NCBI GenBank assembly: GCA_945903565.1
Contig: CAMDPA010000005.1
Coordinates: 1-32,314 of the forward strand
Source of the DNA: Devosia equisanguinis
GTDB taxonomy: Bacteria; Pseudomonadota; Alphaproteobacteria; Rhizobiales; Hyphomicrobiaceae
Direction of reading: 5' to 3'
Length of the DNA stretch: 32,314 nucleotides
Under the pieces are notes generated by a model. The model did no database searches. It was not told where the DNA came from and saw only the letters and a program-made list of their open reading frames with translations. Positions 8,843 through 16,916 of this stretch are shown here, piece by piece (the first letter of the stretch is position 1; each line of letters begins with the position of its first letter). The translations under genes and the position numbers were made by a program.

Positions 8843-9874
8843 TTAGCGGCCAGCGGGCCCCATAATGCTGCGCGCCAGTGTTACGACATCTTCTGGCATC
8901 GCCATCAATTCGGCCACCATCGCCTGCAGCGGCTCGCCCGCCAGCGGTTCGACCTCGAAACTCTGTTGCAGCGCTTCGGCCTTGAACTCTTCGCTGGCGA
9001 GAACCGCATCGAGCGCGCGACGCAGGGCCCTGGCGCGCTCCGCCGGCACGCCGGGCGGGGCAAACAGCGCGCGGCCGATCTCCGATGTGCTGGCGATCAC
9101 CTTCATCACGTTGCGGTCGCGCTCGCCGTTGGCAAGCTCGACGATCGTGGGCGTGTCCGGCGCCTTGGGGCTGCGGCTCAGGCCGATGGTGTAGAGCAGG
9201 CCGGCCTGCTTGCCCGCGATCCAGCCGCGGCCTTCCAGATATTCCCACGATGTCGAGCCGGCGACGTGGATCTCGCCGCGCTCCATGGCGATGCCGAGAT
9301 CGGCGGAAGCCTTGTAACCGCGCACAACCTTGAAGCGCGTACCGGAGAGCTGGTTCAGGGCGGTTCCAGCAATGGCGCCGAGCCCGGTGGCGCCGGTTGC
9401 GCCGAGCACAAGCTCGATCTGGCGGGCGTCGGCGATAGTGCGGGCAGGGGCCGCGTGCCATACGGCGCCCCACCCTCGGAACGAGGCCATGCGGCCGATC
9501 CAGACGAAATCCTGCGGCCGGTAGGTGGCCGCGGGATCGATCAGCTTGTTGAGGAACACCGAGGGCTGGGTGATGCCGAAGGTGCTGCCGTCGCGCGCGG
9601 CGACGTTGTGCAAGTAGTCGGCAACCCGAATGCCGGAGGCACCAGGCATGTTCTGCGCGACGATGGTGGGATTGCCGGGCAGATGGCGTCGCATGTACTT
9701 CGCGGCAAGGCGGCCGGCGCTGTCGAAGCCACCGCCCTCCGCCGAGCCGATCACGAGCTGAAGTGTGCGGCCCTTGAAGAATGACTCAGGGTCCTGGGCC
9801 AAGGCGGCGGGCACGGTAGAAAGCGCCAGCGCCGCGGCCAGTAGCGAACGTTTTCCGGTCGAGAGCCGTGCCAT
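8843..9874 (-). CDS. TctC/Bug-family tripartite tricarboxylate transporter substrate-binding protein
   Basis: Signal peptide; FFKGRTLQLVIGSAEGGGFDSAGRLAAKYMRRHLPGNPTIVAQNMPGASGIRVADYLHNVAARDGSTFGI; C-terminal LFAPPGVPAERARALRRALD. Confidence 0.88.
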   Translation of the reverse strand: MARLSTGKRSLLAAALALSTVPAALAQDPESFFKGRTLQLVIGSAEGGGFDSAGRLAAKYMRRHLPGNPTIVAQNMPGASGIRVADYLHNVAARDGSTFGITQPSVFLNKLIDPAATYRPQDFVWIGRMASFRGWGAVWHAAPARTIADARQIELVLGATGATGLGAIAGTALNQLSGTRFKVVRGYKASADLGIAMERGEIHVAGSTSWEYLEGRGWIAGKQAGLLYTIGLSRSPKAPDTPTIVELANGERDRNVMKVIASTSEIGRALFAPPGVPAERARALRRALDAVLASEEFKAEALQQSFEVEPLAGEPLQAMVAELMAMPEDVVTLARSIMGPAGR

Positions 9875-9886
9875 CAGCAGCCTCGT

Positions 9887-11383
9887 CTATTTCGGCGCCG
9901 AAGGCGGCGGGGGAATGTCGATCCCCGGCGGCCCAGTCAGCACGGGCGGGCCGCTGGGAATAACCGGCGGGCCGCCGAACGGGTTGCCCGGCGGTGCCCC
10001 CAGCGACGGCTGGTCGATCCGGATCTCGATTTTCGAGGCGTCGACTTTTGGTTTCTCGAGGAAGTAGGTCACCGTACGCGGGAAGAAGATCAGGATCGCG
10101 CACAAGATCAGCTGCAGGAACACCCAGGGGATCGCGCCCCAATAGATATCCGAGCTTTTGACTTCCTTGGGCGCAATGCCTCGCAAGTAGAACAAGGCGA
10201 AGCCGAACGGCGGGTGCATGAAGCTCGTCTGCATATTGGCCCCGAGCAGCACGCCGAACCAGATCAGGTCGATGCCGAGTTTTTCCGCGGCCGGTGCCAG
10301 CAGCGGAATGATGATGAAGGCGATCTCGAAGAAGTCGAGGAAGAACGCCAGCACGAACACGAACAGGTTGACGAAGATCAGGAAGCCGACCTGCCCGCCC
10401 GGCAGCGACGTCAACAGAGTCTCGATCCATTCCTTGCCCCCGACGCCCTGGAACACCAGGCTGAACACGCGCGAGCCGATCAAGATGAAGACGACCATCG
10501 CGGTGATGCGCATGGTCATCTCCATGCCCTGGATCATCAGCGGCCAGGAGAAGCGGCCGTTGAGCCAGGCCAGCGCTATGGCGCCGACGACGCCCATGGC
10601 GCCGGCTTCGGTCGGCGTGGCGAGACCCATGAAGATCGTGCCGAGCACAAGGAAGATCAGCACCAGCGAGGGCACCATGCCGCGCATGCAGCGCCAGAAC
10701 AGCGGCCAGCCACGCAACGTGCGGGCCTCGGGCGGCAGGGCCGGCACGGCATCGGGCCAGATCCGGCTGACGATCCAGACCCAGATGCAGAACAGGGCGA
10801 TCTGGATCATGCTGGGAATGATCGCGCCCAGGTACATATCGCCGACGGACTTGCCGAGCTGGTCGGCCAGCACGACCAGCACCAGCGACGGCGGCACGAG
10901 CTGGGTGACGGTGCCGGCGGCCGCGATCACGCCGGTGGCATGGCGGATCGAGTAGCCGTATTTCATCATCACCGGCAGCGAAATGAGGCCCATCGCGATC
11001 ACCGAGGCCGCAACCGTGCCGGTGATTGCGCCAAGGATCGCGCCGACGATGATGACAGCATAGGAGAGGCCGCCGCGCACGCCGCCGAACAACTGCCCGA
11101 AGCCTTCGAGGAGATCCTCCGCCAGGCCGGCGCGCTCGAGGATGGCGCCCATCAGCGTGAAGAACGGAATGGCCAGCAGCAGGTCGTTGGAGACGACGGA
11201 GAACAGCTGATAGGTCAGGTTACCGAAATAGATGGGATCGATGAGGCCGAGTTGCAGGCCGATGATGCCGAAGAACAGGCCGATCGCCGCCAGCGAGAAT
11301 GCGGCGGGGTAGCCGACGATCATGCCGACGATGAGCCCCATGAACATCAGGGGCGCCATGTTGTGCTTGAGAAGCTCGATCAT
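9887..11383 (-). CDS. dctM: TRAP transporter large permease (DctM family) with Pro-rich C-terminal tail
   Basis: FFTLMGAILERAGLAEDLLEGFGQLFGGVRGGLSYAVIIVGAILGAITGTVAASVIAMGLISLPVMMKYGY...GLATPTEAGAMGVVGAI; start overlaps the DctQ stop by 4 nt. Confidence 0.94.
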   Translation of the reverse strand: MIELLKHNMAPLMFMGLIVGMIVGYPAAFSLAAIGLFFGIIGLQLGLIDPIYFGNLTYQLFSVVSNDLLLAIPFFTLMGAILERAGLAEDLLEGFGQLFGGVRGGLSYAVIIVGAILGAITGTVAASVIAMGLISLPVMMKYGYSIRHATGVIAAAGTVTQLVPPSLVLVVLADQLGKSVGDMYLGAIIPSMIQIALFCIWVWIVSRIWPDAVPALPPEARTLRGWPLFWRCMRGMVPSLVLIFLVLGTIFMGLATPTEAGAMGVVGAIALAWLNGRFSWPLMIQGMEMTMRITAMVVFILIGSRVFSLVFQGVGGKEWIETLLTSLPGGQVGFLIFVNLFVFVLAFFLDFFEIAFIIIPLLAPAAEKLGIDLIWFGVLLGANMQTSFMHPPFGFALFYLRGIAPKEVKSSDIYWGAIPWVFLQLILCAILIFFPRTVTYFLEKPKVDASKIEIRIDQPSLGAPPGNPFGGPPVIPSGPPVLTGPPGIDIPPPPSAPK

Positions 11384-11991
11384 TGCAGCGGCTTCTCGTA
11401 GACCGCGTGCTCACGGACGTAGTCGGTGGTCAGTGCAGCGATGCATTTGATGATCTCGGAGATGCCTTGCAGCAGCACGAGGAAGAAGCCGACCGGCAGC
11501 AACAGCTTGACGGGCCAGCGCGGCAGGCCGCCCGCGTTGGAGGAGGCCTCGTTGATCCGCCAGGAGTCCACGAACCACGGCCAGGTGAAGTAGATCAGCA
11601 GCAGGCACATCGGCACGAGACAGAAGATCGCGCCGAGCAGATCGATCCAGGTCCGTGTGCGCTCCGATACCCAGCCATAGAACAGGTCGACCCGGACGTG
11701 CTCGTTGACCTTCAAGGTGTAGGCCGCACCAAGCAAGACCATGCCGGCGAACATGTACCACTGCGCTTCCAGGAAGCTGTTGGAGTAGTTGCCATACCAG
11801 CGGAGCAGGCCTTGCAGCGCGGGAAACGCGCGGCCCTCGTCGGTGAGTTTGACGATGGCGCTGATCGAATAACGGAAGGCCGCGTTGAAGGCACTTACGA
11901 GGGCCGCGATCAAGACCAGCCAGACGGCGATCCGGCTGATGGCCTGATTCAACCGGTCGATCGCGGTGCTGACAGCCAGCAATCGTTGCAT
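11380..11991 (-). CDS. dctQ: TRAP transporter small permease (DctQ family)
   Basis: Four-TM protein; NSFLEAQWYMFAGMVLLGAAYTLKVNEHVRVDLFYGWVSERTRTWIDLLG is characteristic of DctQ. Confidence 0.92.
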   Translation of the reverse strand: MQRLLAVSTAIDRLNQAISRIAVWLVLIAALVSAFNAAFRYSISAIVKLTDEGRAFPALQGLLRWYGNYSNSFLEAQWYMFAGMVLLGAAYTLKVNEHVRVDLFYGWVSERTRTWIDLLGAIFCLVPMCLLLIYFTWPWFVDSWRINEASSNAGGLPRWPVKLLLPVGFFLVLLQGISEIIKCIAALTTDYVREHAVYEKPLQ

Positions 11992-12220
11992 CGAGCCTCC
12001 CCTCGCGGCGCTGCTTTCCTGCGCGACGGGACGATTGCCCGTTCTCTCGTCGCGGCGAATGATTTGACCTTGTGGCCTTCACCCCCATATGTCCGTGGGC
12101 CCATTCCGGTCGTCAAGTTGGCCTTTGGTGGCTGACGACTAAGCTAGGCGTGCCGCTGGCGGTGCTTGGTCGACCGCGGCCGGAATAGGGATCGAGCGTA
12201 GGATCGAGGCGAAAGCACGT

Positions 12221-13831
12221 ATGTCAGTCACACAACAGCAGATTCTGGCGACCCTCAAGCGCATCCGTGGGCCGGATCTTCAGGGCAACATCGTCGAGCT
12301 TGGGCTCGTGTCGGAGGTCGTCGTCCGGGATGGGCGGGTGTCGTTCTCGATCACGGTGCCCCCGGAACGGGCCGGCGAGCTCGAGCCGCTGCGACAGGCG
12401 GCCCAGCAAGTGGTCGCCGAACTTGAAGGCGTGAGCGCGGCCACGGTTGTGCTGACGGCAGATCGTGCCGGTGGACGTGCGCCGGCTGCAACGGCAACAG
12501 CAGCGGCTGGGCCGGGGGCCCGCGCGGAGAGCCCACGGGTGGCGGCTGCCCGAAGCGCGCAAGGTGGAGCCGCGCAAGGCGGGGCGCCCGCTGCCGCGCA
12601 GTCCCACGCGCATTCTCATTCCCATTCACATCAGCATGCGCCGGCCGCTGCTGCCGGGGCGCCCCGGGCCGCAACCCACGGCGCGCGAAAACCGGGCGCG
12701 GTGCCCGGGGTGAAGCATCTGATCGCGGTCGCGTCCGGCAAGGGCGGTGTCGGCAAATCGACGGTGGCGGTCAATCTGGCGCTGGGCCTGGCCGCGCTCG
12801 GGCACAAGACCGGCATCATGGATGCCGATATCTACGGGCCATCGCAGCCCAAGCTGCTGGGCTTGTCGGGCAAGCCCAAGGTCGGCGCCAATAACCGTCT
12901 GATACCGATGGAGGCATACGGCATCAAGGTGATGTCGATGGGTTTCATCGTCGACGAGGCGACGCCGATCATCTGGCGCGGGCCGATGGTGGTGTCGGCG
13001 CTCAATCAGATGATGCGCGAGGTCGAATGGAACAGCGGCGGCGAGGATCTCGACGTTCTCGTGATCGACATGCCGCCGGGTACGGGCGACATCCAGCTTT
13101 CGATTGCGCAGCAGGTGCCGTTGGCCGGCGCGATCATCGTGTGCACGCCGCAGGACCTCGCGTTGATCGACGCGCGCAAGGGGCTGGCGATGTTCCAGAA
13201 GGTCGATGTGCCCGTGCTCGGCATCATCGAGAACATGAGCTACTACCTATGCCCGAAGTGCGGTGAGCGGGCGGAGATCTTCGGCCACGGCGGCGCGAAA
13301 CACGAGGCCGAGAAGCTCGATCTTCCGTTCCTCGGCGCGATCCCGCTGCACATCGAGATCCGCGAATTGTCCGACAGCGGAAAGCCGGTCGTCGCAACCC
13401 ATCCAGAAAGCGCGAACGCGCGCGTGTTCCTGGAGATCGCGGCGGCGACGTGGGTTGCTATCGAGGCGAGTGCGGCGGGCAAGGCCGAGCCACCGCGATT
13501 GGACGTTTCGACCGACAAGGCCTCGCTCAAGGTCGCGTTCGAGGGTGGCGCCAGCTACGATCTACCGGCGGAGTTGCTGCGGGTGACGAGCCCGTCGGCC
13601 GAGGTGCAGGGCCACAGCCCCAGCCAGCGCGTCACGGTGCCGAAAAAGCGTAACGTCAAGATCAAGGAGCTGCGGCCGGTAGGCAACTACGCGGTGCGGA
13701 TCGTGTTCGACGACGGCCACGATACCGGCCTGTTCTCTTGGGTATATCTGGCGGAACTGGGCCGCGAGAAGGAGAAGAAGTGGGCGCAGTATCTCGCGGA
13801 GTTGGAGGCCAAGGGATTGTCGCGGGGATAG
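12221..13831 (+). CDS. Mrp/ApbC-type Fe-S carrier ATPase with N-terminal MIP18 (DUF59) and C-terminal DUF971 domains
   Basis: MIP18-like N-terminus; P-loop VASGKGGVGKSTVAVNLA; CPKCG near C-terminal part of ATPase domain; C-terminal VKIKELRPVGNYAVRIVFDDGHDTGLFSWVYLAELG is DUF971-like. His-rich linker SHAHSHSHSHQH. Confidence 0.93.
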   Translation: MSVTQQQILATLKRIRGPDLQGNIVELGLVSEVVVRDGRVSFSITVPPERAGELEPLRQAAQQVVAELEGVSAATVVLTADRAGGRAPAATATAAAGPGARAESPRVAAARSAQGGAAQGGAPAAAQSHAHSHSHSHQHAPAAAAGAPRAATHGARKPGAVPGVKHLIAVASGKGGVGKSTVAVNLALGLAALGHKTGIMDADIYGPSQPKLLGLSGKPKVGANNRLIPMEAYGIKVMSMGFIVDEATPIIWRGPMVVSALNQMMREVEWNSGGEDLDVLVIDMPPGTGDIQLSIAQQVPLAGAIIVCTPQDLALIDARKGLAMFQKVDVPVLGIIENMSYYLCPKCGERAEIFGHGGAKHEAEKLDLPFLGAIPLHIEIRELSDSGKPVVATHPESANARVFLEIAAATWVAIEASAAGKAEPPRLDVSTDKASLKVAFEGGASYDLPAELLRVTSPSAEVQGHSPSQRVTVPKKRNVKIKELRPVGNYAVRIVFDDGHDTGLFSWVYLAELGREKEKKWAQYLAELEAKGLSRG

Positions 13832-13926
13832 GATACGAAGGAGCTTGCGACGTGAAACAGCGCACAAGCTGAGCCGAGCGATTGTAACGGTGTTGGGCGA
13901 GGTGGTTTGACGACGAGGCACCGTTA

Positions 13927-14679
13927 ATGCCCGACAGCATCGTATTCTTCGCATTCGTAGGCTTTGCCGCCCAGCTCGTCGATGGCGCGCTGGGCATGGC
14001 CTACGGCGTGACCGCGACCACCATCCTGTTGAGCTACGGCACGTCGCCGGCGATCGCGAGCGCCAGCGTCCATACGGCGGAAATTTTCACGACCGCTGCG
14101 TCCGGCGCGTCGCATTGGCGGTTGGGTAATCTCGAGCGCGGGCTGCTGTTGCGGCTTGCCGGGCCCGGCATGGTTGGCGGTGTTCTCGGCGCCTATGTGC
14201 TGACGGCGTTTCCCGGCGACAAAATCAGACCTTTCGTGGCGATGTATCTGTTGGTGGCGGGTGCAATCGTTCTGGGGCGAGGTCTGCGCAGGCATCGGCA
14301 GGACCATGTGCTGGGACCCAACAAGGTCATGCTATGCGGGCTCGTGGCCGGCTTTCTAGATGCGGCCGGCGGTGGCGGATGGGGGCTTCTGGTAACGTCG
14401 AGCCTGGTCTGGGGCGGGCTTACGCCGCGCAAGGCCATCGGCACGGCGTGTCTTGCCGAGTTCTTCGTGACGACGGCGGTGTCGGCGACGTTCGTCGCAA
14501 CCATCGGGCTGCAAATGTGGCCGGTGATCCTGGGGCTCATCATCGGCGGTGTGATTGCAGCGCCGATTGCGGCATTGGCGGCGCGGCACATGCCCGAGCG
14601 CGCGATGATGATCACAGTTGGGATGCTCGTAATGGGGCTCAGTGTACGGGAGATATTAAAGGGCTTAGGCGTGGTTTGA
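13927..14679 (+). CDS. TauE/SafE family sulfite exporter-like permease
   Basis: FVGFAAQLVDGALGMAYGVTATTILLSYGTSPAIASASVHTAEIFTTAASGASHWRLGN...GFLDAAGGGGWGLLVTSSL. Confidence 0.92.
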   Translation: MPDSIVFFAFVGFAAQLVDGALGMAYGVTATTILLSYGTSPAIASASVHTAEIFTTAASGASHWRLGNLERGLLLRLAGPGMVGGVLGAYVLTAFPGDKIRPFVAMYLLVAGAIVLGRGLRRHRQDHVLGPNKVMLCGLVAGFLDAAGGGGWGLLVTSSLVWGGLTPRKAIGTACLAEFFVTTAVSATFVATIGLQMWPVILGLIIGGVIAAPIAALAARHMPERAMMITVGMLVMGLSVREILKGLGVV

Positions 14680-14784
14680 ATGAGCAGGTCGCGTTGTGGC
14701 TCTTGAAATCACGCGGGTGGTCTTGCATGTTCCGCCGCGCTTCACGCAGAGGCGGGACAATCGAAACATTGGGATCCCCCGGGA

Positions 14785-15861
14785 ATGACCGCAAACGATC
14801 TGTTTTCACCCCTCGCGCTGGGCGACATCAAGCTGCCGAACCGCGTCGTGATGGCGCCGCTGACGCGTAGCCGGGCCGGTGCGGGCAACGTCCCGCAGCC
14901 GCTCAACGTCGAATACTACCGGCAGCGGGCCAGCGCGGGCCTGATCGTCAGCGAGGCGACGCAAGTTGTGCCGGAGGGGCAGGGCTATCCCAACACGCCG
15001 GGCATTCATTCGGACGCTCAAGTCGCGGGCTGGAAGACGGTGACGGACGCGGTGCACGCGGCCGGCGGGCGGATCGTGCTGCAGCTCTGGCACGTCGGCC
15101 GCGTGTCGCATCCGGTGTTCCAGCCGGGCAATCAGCTGCCTGTGGCGCCATCGGCGATCGCACCGAAAGGTCAGCTCTACGGGCCGGACTGGAAGAAGAT
15201 CGACTACGTTGCGCCGCGCGCGCTGGAGCTGGCTGAGATCCCGGGCGTGATCGAGGGCTATGTGGCAGGCGCGCGCAATGCCAAGCGGGCAGGGTTCGAT
15301 GGTGTCGAGGTGCACGGCGCCAACGGTTATCTGCTCGACCAGTTCATCCGCGATGGCTCCAACACGCGGACGGATTCCTACGGCGGCAGTGTCGCCAACC
15401 GCGCGCGGTTGACCTTGGAGGTCGTGGAAGCGGTTATCGGCGTGTGGGGCGCATCGCGGGTCAGCATCCGGTTGTCGCCGCTCAACCCGAACAACGACAT
15501 GGCCGACAGCAATCCGAATGCGACGTTCGGCTATGTCGCGCGCGAGCTGGCGCGGTTTGGTATGTCGTATGTGCACGTGCTCGAGCCGGTTGCAACGCCG
15601 GCCGATCAACAGGTGCTCGGCACGATCAAGGCGGCCTGCGGTGCGCCCGTCATCGCCAACAACGGCTATACGCTGGAGACGGCGCAGGCGGCGATCCGCG
15701 CAGGCCAGGTGGATGCGGTGGCGTTCGGCAAGCTGTTCCTCGCCAATCCGGATTTGCCCCAGCGGCTGAAAGCCGGCGGGCCGCTCAACGAATGGGACAT
15801 GAAGACGTTCTACGGTGGCGGTGCGGCGGGCTATACGGACTATCCCGCCCTTCCCGCGTGA
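14785..15861 (+). CDS. nemA: Alkene reductase, Old Yellow Enzyme family (NemA-like)
   Basis: LFSPLALGDIKLPNRVVMAPLTRSRA...VLQLWHVGRVSHP...GFDGVEVHGANGYLLDQFIRDGSNTRTDSYGGSVANRARL. Confidence 0.95.
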   Translation: MTANDLFSPLALGDIKLPNRVVMAPLTRSRAGAGNVPQPLNVEYYRQRASAGLIVSEATQVVPEGQGYPNTPGIHSDAQVAGWKTVTDAVHAAGGRIVLQLWHVGRVSHPVFQPGNQLPVAPSAIAPKGQLYGPDWKKIDYVAPRALELAEIPGVIEGYVAGARNAKRAGFDGVEVHGANGYLLDQFIRDGSNTRTDSYGGSVANRARLTLEVVEAVIGVWGASRVSIRLSPLNPNNDMADSNPNATFGYVARELARFGMSYVHVLEPVATPADQQVLGTIKAACGAPVIANNGYTLETAQAAIRAGQVDAVAFGKLFLANPDLPQRLKAGGPLNEWDMKTFYGGGAAGYTDYPALPA

Positions 15862-15954
15862 GAATGCATCTGCGAAAGCTAAATGCAAACCATTGCGGCA
15901 GCGCATGAATTCGTACTATTGCGGTTCAAGGTTCTGCTGCTTCAATGAAGGGTC

Positions 15955-16809
15955 ATGCGTATGTCGTGCGTATCGAGAGTTATGCGGGCTCCGTTTGCCG
16001 GTGCTGCCGCCGCCGCTATGGCGCTTTACGTACTGGCCGCCCCCAGCGCTGCATTGGCGCAGGCGTGCGGCAACACGGGGGCCGGGTTCGATGCTTGGCT
16101 GACCGGCTTCAAGTCGCGCGCGGCCGCGGCCGGCGTTCCAGCAAGCGCCATCGGCTCGGGGCTCGCCGGGCTCAGTTACGATCCAACCGTGATCAGCCTC
16201 GACCGGGGGCAGCGCTCGTTCAAGCTCAGCTTCGAGCAGTTCTATGCGCGGCGGGTGTCCAGCTCGCTCATCTCGCGCGGCAAAAGTCTGATGGCGTCGA
16301 ACGCGGCGCTGCTGAAGAGCATTGAGCAGCGGTACGGCGTTCCCGGCGCGGTACTGATCTCGATCTGGGGTCTGGAGACGAACTACGCGCGTAGCAGCGG
16401 CGGGTCGAAGTCGATCACGCGTTCTCTGGCCACGCTTGCCTATGATTGCCGCCGCGCGAAGTTCTTCGAGAACGAGTTGGTCAATGCGCTGCGGATCATC
16501 GGCCGCGGTGACATGAGCGTCGCGGAGATGCGTGGTGGCTGGGCCGGCGAGATCGGGCCGATGCAGTTCCTGCCGTCGAGCTACGTCAAGTATGCGGTCG
16601 ATTTCGACGGTAACGGGCGGCGCAATCTGATGAACTCCGTGCCGGACATGCTGGCGTCGACCGCGAACTATCTCAAGTCGTACGGCTGGAAGCCGGGCCA
16701 GGCGTGGACGCCGGGCGCGCCGAACTATGGCGTGATCCAGCAGTGGAACAAGGCCGAGGTCTACGCGCGCACGATTGCGGTGATGTCGGCGAAGCTGGCG
16801 GGTGGCTAG
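15955..16809 (+). CDS. Lytic murein transglycosylase (MltB-like)
   Basis: Signal peptide; FDAWLTGFKSRAAAAGVPASAI; IWGLETNYARSSGG; GGWAGEIGPMQFLPSSYVKYAVDFDGNGRRNLMNSVPDMLASTANYLKSYGW. Confidence 0.94.
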   Translation: MRMSCVSRVMRAPFAGAAAAAMALYVLAAPSAALAQACGNTGAGFDAWLTGFKSRAAAAGVPASAIGSGLAGLSYDPTVISLDRGQRSFKLSFEQFYARRVSSSLISRGKSLMASNAALLKSIEQRYGVPGAVLISIWGLETNYARSSGGSKSITRSLATLAYDCRRAKFFENELVNALRIIGRGDMSVAEMRGGWAGEIGPMQFLPSSYVKYAVDFDGNGRRNLMNSVPDMLASTANYLKSYGWKPGQAWTPGAPNYGVIQQWNKAEVYARTIAVMSAKLAGG

Positions 16810-16820
16810 GCAGGCGATTT

Positions 16821-16905
16821 GTAGGGTGCAATAGCCGTTTTCCGGCGTATTGCACCGGCGACGTTGCAGCGGTGCAAAACGCCCAAGCGGGCTATTGCAC
16901 CCTAC
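16821..16905. repeat. REPIN-like palindromic doublet (GTAG ... CTAC)
   Basis: gtagggtgcaatagcc (16821-16836) / ggctattgcaccctac (16890-16905) perfect 16-bp inverted repeat. Each half also folds internally (ggtgcaata...tattgcacc; ggtgcaa...ttgcacc). Confidence 0.85.
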
Positions 16906-16916
16906 GAAGAATGGTT

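Noticed and set aside
10214-11401. 395-codon ORF antisense to DctM, rich in His/Gln/Asp/Glu
   Set aside because: Composition is the reverse complement of hydrophobic TM codons; not a real protein.
14806-15906. 366-codon ORF antisense to the OYE gene
   Set aside because: Shadow ORF of a confident CDS.
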